Source: Lanius collurio
Taxonomy: Eukaryota > Chordata > Aves > Passeriformes > Laniidae
Assembly: GCA_020086605.1 (NCBI GenBank)
Contig: JACBWW010000003.1
Location: 56,356,206 to 56,420,205 of the forward strand
Reading direction: 5' to 3'
Length of the DNA stretch: 64,000 bases
Numbering within the stretch: position 1 is the stretch's first letter; each line of letters begins with the position of its first letter. Under the pieces are notes generated by a model. That model saw nothing but the letters and a program-made list of their open reading frames with translations. It was not told the origin of the DNA and ran no database searches. Made by a program: the position numbers and the translations under genes. Below are positions 10,572 through 24,100 of the stretch, in pieces.

Positions 10572-13500
10572 GTAATGGTTATAAGAAACAACTGAAATGG
10601 GGCTAGAAAGTTCAGTTGGAGTAAAAGAGTACAAGGAGCATTTTTCCAGTCAATACTTGATGAGAAGGCTACTTCAGGGGCCAAGGACAGAGGTTTGGTG
10701 ACTTATATGCTTATTTTCTTATGTTTGTAGGTAAATCATGCCACTTACCTAATCCTTCAAAATATGAGACCTTTTCTGTTTGTTAGAATGCCCATGTTCA
10801 CCTGAGCAGCAATCCTGTTTGTTGATCTGACTACTATTGCTTCCAAGTGTTGTTCCTGTGTATCTTACTGATCCAGAATTGCTTTCATGTTACTAAAATT
10901 TCATGTCCCAACAATTTTCTAATGGATCTTCTACTTGGATCAGAACCCTTGTCATCAAACTGAAAGGAGAGTTTACTGTGTCAACCCAAGGAGAAAAAAA
11001 ATCCTACAGGATTATGAGATTTATTGCTCCTGGTTGCAAAATTAGAGTCTCTGATGATTTTTGTTATCTGGGCACATGGCTCAGAAGTCTGACATAAGAA
11101 AGGCTTTAAGATGTACCTGGATTTAGATGCCAGCCCAAATTTTGTCAGTACAAACAGTGATGGCAAGCAGATGTATATCCTAGGATTGGTTGGGATATAT
11201 TTTTTGAGTGTTTGAAATTCACAGCATGTTTCTATCTTCTGCCTAATGCATAAAATCAAGATTTAATAGTAAAAAAAGAAGATGATATTTTATTAGCAAA
11301 ATGTGTTAGAGATCTTGTAATAAAAAGACTTCCGTTATTACTGAAAATCATGTTCAATGTTGAATCTTCAGATTCACCTTGACTTTTTAAATAACCACTT
11401 TGTCACCTTGTTAGCTTGTTCACCCTCTGCCTTGGCACTACCCTGCTTAAAGGTAATTGAAAATCAAGGATCTGCCTTAAAATTTGTTATCTTTCTCCAG
11501 CTGTGGTCCCTGAATTGCAGTATAGCTGCTCAAGAAAGAGTTAAATGAAGGTAACTAGAGGTTTTTTTGTGTTTTATTTTTTGTTCTGTTTTGTTTTGTG
11601 TTTTTGTTTGTTTGTTTTGTTTTGTTTTTATTTTTGTTTTTATTTTTATTTTTCATTTTGGTTTTGGTTTTTTGGTATGTGGACATGAGGAATATTGCTA
11701 TAGTTTAAACTTTTATCCATTAGTGTTATGAATCTCCTAGTCAAAGTTAACTCTTGAAAGCATCAGTCACACACTATGAAGGCAGGTGTGATGATCTGCA
11801 TCTCAGGTTGATAAACCATGTGTGAAAGCATTTGAATTGAGCAGTGTGAACACAAGCACCAGAATGGGAAAACAGTCATGATGGCCTTGATTCCAGCTTC
11901 AAGGTTTTCTGTTGGGGATGTGTGAGTATCACTGGGTCTAGGACACAGGGTACATGAATGTGTGCTTGACCTAGACAACTTTTATCTTTTACGTTAAGTC
12001 AAAGGGAAGAAGAAATTGGGGTGAAATTGCTTGTGAATGTTTTCACCATTTGTGAAATAATGAGCCCATGGTGATTAGAGCAGATCTTGGAGTCTGACTC
12101 TTGGAGAGTGAAGAAATCCCACCCACAGGGATCAGTTGCCTGCCATGCAAACCTGACTCACAGATATAGCAGGGTCAGCACTGTAACATTTCCTGAAAGC
12201 AAACATACTGTATTACATTCTGAAGATTTTGCTTATCTGGAATATTTCTCTGTGCTGTAGCAACTTATTGCAGGTCCACAGCAACAAACTGCTGTTTTCT
12301 GAGGAAATCTGAGCTTGTGCAACTCAATTCTAACAGACAGTGCATTCAAGGTTGAGACAGTGCAGACTTCCCATGCACCCAGGAAGCCTCTCCTGCAGCC
12401 CACTGAGTGTTAAAAGATGCTTATTAACTTCTTTTCTTTTCTGGGCATCTCTTGTAAATGGAATGATAAGGGTTGCACAAAATCATCTCTCTTGGCAGTA
12501 TACAGGCCTCCTCCTTGAAATCCAGCTACTGCTGGCTGCATTTGTATCAGAACTGGAAAATCAAGACATACAAATGAAATGTTAGGAATTATTTCCAGGC
12601 TCTTGATATTGCTTCAAAGCTTAAAGAAGTCCCAGCCTGAGGATCATCTTTGAGTTCATCATTAGTAGTTGGCTTCATTAAATTCCCCTAGGTGGGCAAT
12701 TACATCATTTAAGCATTAAAACTCTTGGGTTTATGTCAGACTTCTACTAAGCTAAGTAAAAGAGCTCATGTTAATGAGAAGCAGTCTTTCTCTACAAGAA
12801 TTTAGTCTAACAAGAGCGAGGGATGAGAGAGTGGACAGAAGGAAATGGATTCCTGTGGAGATGAAGGTCAGGCAGTAACATGGTGTCAGACCCAGGACCA
12901 GAACCAAGTTCCTAGTGTGCTGGATCAGGCTGCTCTTAGCTTCTTCTGTCAACTGGAGTTCTGGAAAGAGGAGTTTGAAAGAGGATGTTAAATGGAGAAA
13001 ATAGCACTTATATGCTTTACTGATTTTACCAATAGAGATTCTTTAGAGAGGGTTTTCTCTAACAAGCAAAGTGGTTTTATTAAAAATAGGGGAAAAGAGA
13101 AAAATTAATAATCGACAACATTTTCAGCCTGATGTTTAAGATGTTACAGTTTCAAAGAACATGTTGCCAACACTTGTGCTCACCAGCAAGTTTCCCGCAA
13201 AATCAGCTGACTTTGCAGGTTCTGGTGTCAAATGTTGCAATGGTCAGAGTCTGTTTCATTTCTCTGTGAAATACTGCTGAAGCCCTTTAGGCCAACTCCT
13301 TATGGGCTCATAGACATTGCATTGCCCAGTTCCAGGCATCCTGCTGTCTCATGGCACCCTGACCCTGGGGTGTTCACCATTCAGATTTCCTTATACTGCA
13401 AAGATGAGGGAGGAGAGCTCAACAGTTTGGCCCCTTGAATGGGGTACCTTCCTCCAGGACAGCCCTGGTACAGACTGTATGGGATTGTTCTGTTAGAATC

Positions 13501-16500
13501 CTTGCCCAATGAGGAGAGGGACATGTCTTATCACTGCTACCAAGGTATTCACAGCTAGGTCTACCATTTAGGAGACAAGACTTTTGTTTTCTTGTTCTTC
13601 TACCTCTTGAGTTGTTGGATAAAGGGAATAAAGATAGATATCCCCCCATTCCAAAAGTAATCACCTAGGACTGGCTTAAAATGGAATTGTGATAAATATA
13701 AAATCACCTTCTCACCAATGGTCTTTTGTACAAGGCCTGGCCATGATTTTGGGTCCATGTGCAGAATATACCTAGAATATACTTGCTGGTTTGGAACCTT
13801 GGAGACAAGCAGGGGAATATCTAGGTTCAATCCTGCCCAGACAGGATTCGAACATTAGTTAAGATGCTATCAAAAGCTTGATAGTGTCAGAAGGAAGAGG
13901 TTGCTTCTGGCATGAATTTGGTTGCCTGTAGCTCTAGATGTCAGCTGAGCAGCATTTTTGGAGATCTTAAGTGATAGTAAGATGTCTTCTGAAGCCCTTT
14001 GGAAAGCAGGCCTTTTTTAAGTCACACCCTCCTTGTCCAGTCTTGCCACAAATTTAGTTCACCTAGCAAATAATAAATACAAGTCTTGTTTGGTATTAGA
14101 AAACTCTGAAGCACAAAATGTTAGTCTTTATCTGAACAGAAATAATCCCCTTCACTACAGTTTAAAAGGCTGTAGAATATTTTTTTCTACAAAATTATCT
14201 AAAAGCTAAAACTGTATTTTAAATAATGACTGGATAGTTATATCATGCTGCTCTTTTGATGGAGAAAAGTAGTTCTGCAGAAGGCAGGACAACCATCTCC
14301 TCTGTACTGAGATCTATTTCTTTTCACAAAATGGGAATATGCTGGATGAGGGAGAATAATCCTTTACTTTCTGTTTATTTCAGAAGTTTAATGTAGGTTT
14401 ATGGGCAAAACCTTCTGACTATAAAGATTTTGAGGGATCAGGAAGATGCATGAGCCCTGTTTTCTTTCTTTTGGGCAGGAAAGCTGATTTGTGTATTTAC
14501 AATTCAATGTGTTCTGTTGTCCTTCAAGGGAACAGGTGACTGTCTTTCCATTGCTCTCTGCTTTGCAAAATCCTTTACAGCAGTACACAAAGGAGAAATA
14601 ATCATTTACTTGTGACAGCACCATATCCTACCTCCATGGTGCACAGCTGTAAATGGTAGCACCTTGTCCAGGACAAAGGCAGGCTGGACAGTCCATGTGG
14701 TGTCAGCTGGAACTGAAGAATAAACCTTCACTCCATAAGGAGATAGTAATAAAAAGTAGGGCTCTGTTGGAAAGGAGCTGGTAGAGGAATGGAGCCTTTG
14801 AAGAAGTTAATGACCCACCTACCCTACAGGGGAACAGATCTGAAAAGTGTAGTGATGAGTCATCCAAGGTGTTTCCTCATATCCCTGCTTTTGTAGGATA
14901 ACATCAGTCTATGCTCCTCTAGAAACTGAAAGTTGAGTGTGAATTCAAGAGCTTGGAAGCTGGACAAGGCCTCTAATGTGTCAATAAACAGAAGAAATGT
15001 CAAATTACTGAGATACACAGGAGGCTGGCAAATTTACTGCAGCCTGTCCTTGTGGGGTGAGGCACCCATCCTATTTGGTGTGATGTTAGTCAAAGTGGAG
15101 GAAGAAAAGCACAACTTCTGTGACAAAATATTCAGGAAAACTGCTCATATAGGACTATTTACTAATTAGGATTTCTAACATCCAGTAGTGGTACTCCTGA
15201 GTGCTGCAACATTTGGTCCAGCCAGGCCCACTGAGGCTTGGGTCATAAAGGTGTGGGAAACTTTTTCCCTACAAAGAGTTAGTCCAGCCCATTTTTCAAC
15301 AGAAGAAGTAAGACCTTTCCAACTTCTGTTTCATAATGCAAGCCTTTCAGATGATAGAAGCACTAGGATATACTAGGGAGGTTGTTGGTCACCATTTCAT
15401 GCATAGTTTCTTGCCCAATTAATACATCTTGTCCTTAATCACACAAACAAAATGCTGTACTTGTGGGAATAAATATGCAAATACAACCTGTCCACAAGAA
15501 AGCTCTCGTTCTATTTCACGTTATTTTTTTTTTCAAAGAAAGGGAAACAAGAAAATTTCTTCTTGTAATACCAGCTATGTAATATTCAGCTGATTTGATG
15601 CAGATACCTTGATTTTCATCCACATAAATGAGTAGAAAATCAGGCCTGAGCTGAGAGGTACATGTTTCTATAACACCCCATTACAAGAGTTCTTAATTCC
15701 CTGATCCTAACCCTGGAATGCAAGGAAGAGACAAAGTTTGGCAAAAGTTGTAGCCAGATGCAGTGTGCTTCTATGTTCACACCCTCCCTAATTACTGCTC
15801 TTTAAAAAATAATAATAAAATGTAAATAACTTACACCTGGTATAGCTGGAAAGTCAAAGAAAAGAAGTAAAGAACGTGGAGGTTGTAGGAGTGCTGTTAT
15901 TATTGTTACTATTAATCAGATGAATGCACACCTGTCTGAAAGTTCCTCAAACATTGTCTGCTGTTGCTTTGGTAGGCCCTGTGAATACATTGAGGTAATG
16001 TCCTTTGGTTGAGCTTCCTTAATTGAACAGATGATGAGGAGTGGAGGAAGCTAGGCAGGGAAACATGCTACAGATAGAAGAGAAGAATTCCCACCCACGC
16101 AGTAGGCATGTACTGTAATAATGAAATAATTATGTGCAGTTTGTTTATAGCTGTCTTCCCCTAGCATCGATGCCTTGGGCTAGAAGTGAAGCAGGATGGG
16201 TCCTGCAATCAGTTTTCACAATCATGTTTTCGCTGTGATTTGTCTTTTATTCCCCATTAGAAAGCAGAGTATGTCTAGAGCAAATGCAGCAGCTTCAGCC
16301 CTTCAGGATACTGCAAATTTGCTCAGATTTGGGGAGGAATGGGAGTCATGGGTTTGGATTTGTACCAAGATCTGTGGATCCTAACATCTGTAATGATGGT
16401 TCTCACTCCACAATCCCAATACGTCCAGAGTTGCTCAGAGCTGGATAACTTTTGGCCTGAGACATTTGCCAGCCTTTCAAATTATGAATGTTGGGTTGTG

Positions 16501-17980
16501 GACAAAAACCAAAGCCAGATGGCTTTGTGTGGTGAGACAGCTAAGTAACTGTTACTGCAATGGGCTGTGCAGTGGGATTTGTTCCTGGTGTGATTGAAGC
16601 AGGTTAGAAATTGTTTTTGTGGATTCTTCCTGTTGCTTATTAATAAAATTGATCATGCCCTGGTTTTACATTTCAGCATGAACTCACTCTGTAAAATGCT
16701 GATTATTTGCTTTCTGCTGCCCCTCTGAATGTATTAGAGGATGTTGTAGTCTTCATGCAGCTGCCATTGTGTATTCAGTTCAACTGCAATTTGCCATGAA
16801 TGCACACACAGCATTTCAGTTCCAGTGGCACTTAGGAAAATACTTCCAGGCAAGTGAAGTATCCACATGATGAACTTTATCTTTCTCTTGCAGCAGGCTG
16901 CATGCCACATCTGTGTAGTTAAGAAGAGAAATGGGAAGTAGTCACAGATTAACTGCAGGGTGGTCAATAAACAGACGTTGGACCAGGAAGCAACTGGAGA
17001 ACACGATAGTCAAACCTGCTGCATTGGATCTGTCACACAGGTTGTGAACTTTGACAGCAAATGGCTTAATTTCGTATGCATTTGTGCAGCACATCACATG
17101 GTGAGGGGCTTGATCTGAGGCTTAGTGGACATAACTGTGTCGTGGAAACTTGGAGCAGCCTGCAGATATCAACCAATGAAATTACTCCACCACATTTATT
17201 TGTGGAATTGATAAGAGTGTATTCACCAAACACTGGCTTTGGAAATGCCTTGGAAATTGAATAGAACTTTATTTAAGGGGTAAGAGAAGTAATAATAATC
17301 ATGAAATGACAATGAGCAACATAAAAGGCATCTGTTACCACCACCTTACACGTGCAGCAGACATTCCTTCCCTCAGGATGTTACAAGCTGGACTGCTAAT
17401 TTAATCAGCTAAAACTGTTGAATGGAATGTAGAAAAACATGATTTTTGTTATCAAAACTGTTCTGAACAAGCTGGAGTGAAAAACCAGCTTAAAAAAAAT
17501 GTAATGGGTCTTATTTATAAAAAAAATTTGAATTACATGATTTTTAGTTGTTTAAACAGTCCTGGTCAGCGCCTTAGCTTTGTAGGGAGACATGGGGCAA
17601 AGGAAAGCCTTCTGGGTTGTAGGCACATGCCAGCCACTGCTGTGGACATTCCTGTTCCCTGAAGTGGTACTCAAGCCATGTAGGAGGAGTGAACCAAGCA
17701 ATGGCTATGTCAGCCACCTTGACTCCAGCTGGGAATTTCAATGGAATGAGTGCACTTCTGTGCAATACTGATCTCACTTAACCAGCCCTTTCTGCTGAAA
17801 TGTGTTTGCTGTGTCCCATAGTTCTCTCCCTTGGATCCTACCCTGGCTAAGGATACATGGTCATTTGCAGTGGCCGTCTTCTCTTATTCCAACAGCATAT
17901 GTAGGAAGTTACCTAAAGCAAATGGATGAATCAAGAAAAAATAATGTGGTGGGCTAACAGAGATTTAGGAACTAATATTT
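10572..17980. other. Unique noncoding sequence, no gene recognised
   Basis: All reading frames here are under about 95 codons and show no recognisable motif. The only structured element is the T-rich low-complexity tract at 11561-11675. Otherwise it is unique AT-leaning DNA. Confidence 0.7.
11561..11675. repeat. T-rich low-complexity tract, (TTTTG)n/(TTTTA)n-like
   Basis: About 115 bp is nearly all T, interrupted by single G or A bases at irregular 4-6 base spacing. It is dominated by TTTTG-type units and then TTTTTA-type units. The opposite strand is therefore A-rich with C/T interruptions, as in a decayed poly(A)-derived microsatellite. No retroposon body is recognisable on either side. 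Confidence 0.9.
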
Positions 17981-18140
17981 CTCTGACTTACTATCAATAA
18001 TTTAACATGCGGCCTTGGGTAAGTCATTTTGTATTTCTATGACTCAGTTTTTTCTTCTGAAACAACTGTCTGCTGATCTCACTGGGGCAGTTTTAAAGCT
18101 TAATTTACTTATATTTTATAACACTTTGAAGATTTGTACT
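17981..18140 (+). repeat. MIR-like SINE (CORE-SINE), plus strand
   Basis: Several MIR landmarks occur in order and at about the right spacing. These are CTCTGACTTACTA (MIR CTCTGCCACTTACTA), GCCTTGGGTAAGTCA (MIR GACCTTGGGCAAGTCA), TATGACTCAGTTTTTTCTTC (MIR TGCCTCAGTTTCCTCATC) and a final AACACTTTGAAGAT resembling the 3' end of MIR copies. This is an old, diverged copy of the kind shared among amniotes. The tRNA-related 5' head is not recognisable, so the start is approximate. Identification is from memory of the MIR consensus. Confidence 0.62.
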
Positions 18141-21100
18141 GCACCATATTATGGGAATAGTTGGGAGTCATAAAAGAAAGAGTCGGTGTTGCAAGAGGAG
18201 GTATGATAATGAAGCCTAAAGTCAGAGACTTAATGCCTCAGTTCTTTGCTGAATCAAAGCCCAAGACTGTGAGTTCTTTGAAACACTCTCCTCAATTAGA
18301 GGCCTGCTCAGAACATAATAGGGCTATGACATACCTGGGGCCTCTGAGTCCCTCTGCAACAAATAGTTAGGTACATAAGCTTGAAGATGGCACCAGCTGC
18401 AGGAATGCTACAGGTCCCTGTAGGATCTATCTCTTTCTCTCACGGCTCTTAGGTTTTTCATTATCTTCAAATCTCTGTACTTTACTGCTCGTTCCATTCT
18501 CCAGGTCCTTAAAGCATTGTTCAAGCTAAAAATAAAGAAGATAAAATTACAGGGTACTTATATGCACACTAGCTAGGAAGCTGAATGGGCATGAAAAGGC
18601 TTCCTGGTTTCCTTCCAATTCAAAATGTTATTGAGTTACTATGTAATCAGATAAATGAGTTGTTAATCAAAGTGATGTCAGCTTGGGACATACTATAGAA
18701 AAATGATTCCGTTGTAATCAGAACTGTATAATTAAGCAATGAGGCATGACAGGGCTTGAATTATAGCACGATAATTTTCACCTCAGTGCTGCTGATGAGG
18801 GCCATGGCTGTCTGCCATCCAAGTACCCGATTATGTCTTGCTGTACAACAACCCCAGTGCTGAAACATCTGAGACAAACTAGAGTAAAAATTATTCTTTC
18901 ATCTCACCACCCCCCACCCTGCTCCAGGGTGAAGCATGTCTGTGATCAGCTGGATCAGGCTGAGCCCTGTGTATCTGGGAGCAAGTCTGACTATGTATCT
19001 GCTGTTAGAATAGTTATGATGTGAATGCATTGTGTTTGACGTGAGTCTAATGTGACAGCAAGGTATAGGATCCTTTACAGGGCCAATGATTCCATCCACA
19101 AGCACAGTTAAATTTCAGCAAAATGCTTATTGTTAACAGAAGAAGTCCACAAAAGTGGTCCCTAGGTAGCAATACTTAGTGTTTCCTAGACTTAGACTCC
19201 ATTCTCCTTTGAGAGGTTTCAATGAGGAACTAGCTTTCACATTCATAGTTCTCTGTTTTTTCTTTCCCACCACCTTTGGGAGAGACAAAAAATGGGATTG
19301 ATTTAAAGACGAGCTTTGAGGAGAAATTGGAACAACATGGGCTTTGGCAAGCTCTTTCATGAACAGTGGCATAGATGTGAGTAAAAATCACTTCATATAG
19401 AACAGTAATCAGATCCTGCTGTCATAGCTTGGGTGAAACTCCCACAGAAAGCACTGGGCATTTGTCTGAGTCAGCAGTTGAAAATTTGTTCCACAGGCTC
19501 AGTTTGGAGGTGAAAATGCCAGGGCTGAAAAGTTTCCTTTTCTAATGGGGAAAAAAAGTCACCTAAGAAATATAAAACAGTGCCACCTCATGAAGTGCTG
19601 ACTTTGCTGAGGAGGTGGGAAATGTTATGCAATTTACCCTTTCCCTCCACAAACTCTCTCCTGTCGCGTCACCATCAGCCTTGCCCCGCATGGGCATTGC
19701 TCATACTTCTGCTTTAGGAGTGTGATTTTCTGGTGAGCTGATGCACTTTATTAGTTTGCTTGTAGTTTGGGATTCCTGGGACTGAGAAAACCCCAGTATA
19801 TCCAAATAAAGCATTTTTGCACTTTTTCTAGAGCCTCTTCCAAAATGTTGCATGTGATGGCAGCGTATGCAGTTTGCAGGCACCTTTATCTCCTTGGAGG
19901 CGGAGCTGGGCAGCTTGCCCCAGTGCTGGCAGGCATGAGCAGCCCAGTGCAGCTGCCTCTGCCTCAGGACAGATAAGGGCAATGCTGGAACCTCGTGGCT
20001 ACTCAGAACACCTGTGCTGGACACTTTGGCTCAGGTCCTTTGTGATGGCTTCAAAATCATTTATGGACTCCAGTCAAGACCAGTGAAACACATAATTTTC
20101 CCAGTGTTCCCTCTGTTGCAGAAAGGACATGCTCTTGGCAATACTGCCAGGAAACTCTATTCCTGAGGCTAAGTGCACGCAAAGTAAAGCTTCCCTTCTG
20201 ACAAACAAAATAAAAATATCCTGAACTTGGCTGCAGTAGCAAAAATGCTCCTGGCCTATTAAAATTATGTCATTAAAAGAAGTGTCTCTGTGTCTGCTGG
20301 TGTACCTGTAAATCAGTTCAAGTGAACTGTTCTCTAAAATATATCAGCTCATTTCAGCTGATATATATGCTCTTGAGGATGAATGAACTTTTGAGCTGCC
20401 AATGCTGCCATCTCTTGTAAGTGAAATCTCTCCTCCAGATACTTGAATCCCATGATAATAGTAAAAGCTAGGGGTTTACAGGACACGTCAGCATCAATTT
20501 TTTGAGAGCTTTCACCTTGGAAGGCAAGAAGCGTCCTTGGGTTGAGTACCTGTCAAATGAGAACAGTTGCAACAAGAGAGGGAAGAGAGGGATATTTTTT
20601 GCTCTCATCTTTTAGTGCTGGCATAAGAAGCTGGCTTGAGAAATCCTCCATTAACGAAAGAAGAGATACAAAGAGCGCAGTCATGATACAAGCTTGCCTC
20701 TGCTAATGATTAGACCCATGTTTCCTTGAATATGGCCACCAGAGAAGCTATAATTTTGGCAAGTTCAGATTCCTGCTTGACATCCTTTCCCATAATAAGG
20801 AAAGCAGCCAGTATGGGGAGAAACTGGAAGCTTCTCTGGACTGATAGCCTGAACAGGAACAAGGCTTTCAGTGTAGGATGTTCCAAAGGCTTGTGTCCCT
20901 GCTAGTTACTGTTCCTTACAACAGATGACTCAAGGGATCAAGGAAACTGATGGTGACAGATCCATAACTGGTGCAAGAGAAGGATGCCTTTGTAACATAA
21001 TTTCTGACACTTGGAATTTCCTGCTCTTCAAACAAACTTTTGCAGGACTCTGAAAGCTTGTGAATTTTCCTACACTATTCAGAGAGAAAAGTATTGACCT

Positions 21101-24100
21101 TCAGAGAACAAGTTCCATGTCAGCTATTAAGTAGATAGTGTTAGCAGAAGAAACGACACATACTGCTGACATTTTCATACATGTTTGGATTTGTCTAAGA
21201 CTGCCCTTCTAGTGTCAGCCCATTGCTAAGCAGCAAACTGACAACTTAAGTTTGGCTCTGCATGGGGAGATGGTTTGATGAGTGGTTCTTGTATCCTCAT
21301 TAAATGTATGCTATGTGCAGATGCACTGAACTTCTGTGGCATAGGCATTTGAGATGGGATGCCCAGGGCTGATGAGGGGTGAACAGTCCTTGGAGTGGAT
21401 TATCTTCTGCCCTCCAGATGGCCTTTTTTTTCCCCACTGCCCCTTTGATTTTTCCATCCTTGATTGACTGTTTTAGTTTGCTGCAAATATCCGTATTTGT
21501 CAGTAGGGTTGGAAAAGAAGAAATGATTCTTCTTCCAGATAAGGAAAAACACAGCACTTGTGGAAGTCTCACAGCACTGTTTGTGAGGCACTGGAATTGC
21601 TAGCAGAAGCCAACAGTAGGCAGCATGGCTAATTTAACACAGGCTGTGAAGTGAAAGAGAAGCACAAGTTTTATACTGGAGGCAAGGAATGTCTCTGACA
21701 CACCCGTATATTACTGGATAACCTAGAAGGTAGGGAGATCCTGAAATTGTCATCTTGAGAGGAAATTAGATCCAGAATTCTCCATCTGAGCTGAATTCCT
21801 AGCAGGAAAGTATTCAGTTGATGACATGAGTGTAAATCTTGACCTTACATTTCTTTTTCCCCTAGACTTTCACTGGATAAAAATCAGACACAGCCTCCTT
21901 TGTACCTCTGTGAGGCATGCTGCTGGGACTGGGAAATGGCTCCCGTGGTTTGTGTTTTCCACTCAGATAAGATTACTAAATGATTGAGAACTTCAAGTTC
22001 ACAAAATTCACTTTTGTTAAAAAATTTAGCAGTGCCACCTGCAGGAAAGTGCCGGGAAACCCAATGCCTGTCCGGGGAGCTCAGGACCAACTGTCCTCTG
22101 CCTCCTCTCCAAGAGAAGACGTGGCTGTCAGTGTGCGGCTCCCCTGATGAGCTGGTTTCTCATCGACATCAAAGGGAGATCTGCATCTGCAGATAATGCA
22201 GAATACCTGAGAACAGAACTTTGTCCATAAACCACTGTCTTTGATAGCTATTACCTTTTGATTTTAAGAGCCTCCTTTTCTCCCCCCCAAAGAGCTTTTC
22301 CAAACACGATGCATTGCATATATAAGCTCTGGTCCAACTCCCAGTGGAAATGATGGCAGCTTTCCATTGAGTGCGATCCAGACTTTAATGCCTTTCATGT
22401 ATGCCAATGAAAACTCTTTACATTGCATACTAGTGCTCTTTAAAGGCTCTCGAGTAGATAGACAGATTAGATTATTTAGCACTATACAATGCAGCATAAG
22501 TGGTGCTGGTGAGTCATGAAATGGCATTCTTCCCTCTGACTCAGTGTGGAGTCAATGCCTGAGCATGTTGCTATGGGGCTCTGTGTTGTTGGAGGTGCTC
22601 TTTTTCAGACAAGAAATAAAAAAAAGTAGTTCTGACCCACTGTACTCGCTACAGATCCCATTTGCCTGTGAGCGCCTTGGTTGAACTTGACAGAATTTTT
22701 CACCCTAGCACAAGTTATCCTCAGCTTCCAATAGAAAACTATTGTTCTCTTTGCCAGGAGGGAGCAGGCTTTTGAGCTATCTGGAACAAAATGTTTTAAA
22801 AACAAGAATGGATTATTGCAAATACACTGTGGGGTTTAAATCCTTAATATTGAAGGAAAACCTACACCATGACTTATTGCACATTCATATTTAGCATTCT
22901 GGTTTTGTTTACCACTTCAATGACTGTTTTCAATTACTGTTCTCTGCATGAAACCACTTTACTCAGGCCTGCTGCATATGCAGAACTGACTTAGAAGATG
23001 ACTACTCTGTTTTGCACTGATTTTCAAGGTGTCAGACTGCTTTTTTGTTCCTTATCTATAAGGCACTCGATGTCTGAAGTGTGACAGTCTCTTGTTTAAG
23101 CCCCAGCCGTCTTCCTGGTCAAAAGATTTCATTGCAGCTCTTCCTCCACTGCGCTGTGAAAGGAGTTTCACCTGGCTCTTTCATCTGCCCAGTCTCCTAA
23201 CCACCAGGATGTAAATGACATGACTCTTGTTGCAAAAAAACTTTCTCAAAACTTGATGTCTTGACAAGAATACTTCGATTTTGAAATTTTACTTTGTAGA
23301 CAATGTACTGAACATCTCTGGTATGCAGAGAGGTTTGTTTAACAAATTACATAAGTAGCCCTGATATGTCCTCACAACTCCTTCCGAGGAGAAGATCTAC
23401 CCAGGCACAATTGAAGTGCACCTCAGGGCAGTTGTACTCTCTTGGTAACACACCAGTAATTGAGATTACAAGGAGTTATTCTAGCCTGGATATTGCAAGC
23501 TGTGTGATCCATTCCTCTTTGGAAAGAACTACTGAGATGGAGAGGCCTTCTTAGAGTCACAGTGGCACAGGTGAGATGGAGACTAGGGAGTGAGGTCAGA
23601 GGGAGCAGCAGGAGCAGCTCTTTGCTTGGACATACTTGTTTCACAGTATGGGATTCCAGTGACTGCCTTTGCCCTTGTAGTATTTGTGCCAGTGTGATAA
23701 ACCATTTGTTTTATCTTATCAGTGTTCAGTTCTTCATGTTGGAAATTTTATGTGTTATGTCCCCCCAAATGTGCAAATAATGCTTTACCTGGGACAGGCA
23801 TCTTAAGCATCTCCCTGTGCCGTGGCTATTTTTTGTAACTCCAGTTAGCATCTGTTAATGATTTGATGATAATCTGGAGCATTCAGAGCCCTAAACTTTT
23901 TATTAAAAACAATTTAATCAAATCAGATGAAAGAAATGATGGCAAAATCATCAGTACCAGAGGTTAACTTGGAGAAACTACTTTCAGGGGGAGAAGCTGT
24001 ATTTGGGACTGTGATCACTCATCATTTTACGTAAAATTCACAGCAGCTGGAGGAGAGATTTCCTCATTGCTTTGGACTGTTAGCTCAGCTGTGTAGATGC

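Noticed and set aside
20339..20366. Hairpin as a microRNA precursor
   Set aside because: Arms are only 11 bp with no extended pairing outside, far short of the roughly 60-80 nt fold of a precursor.
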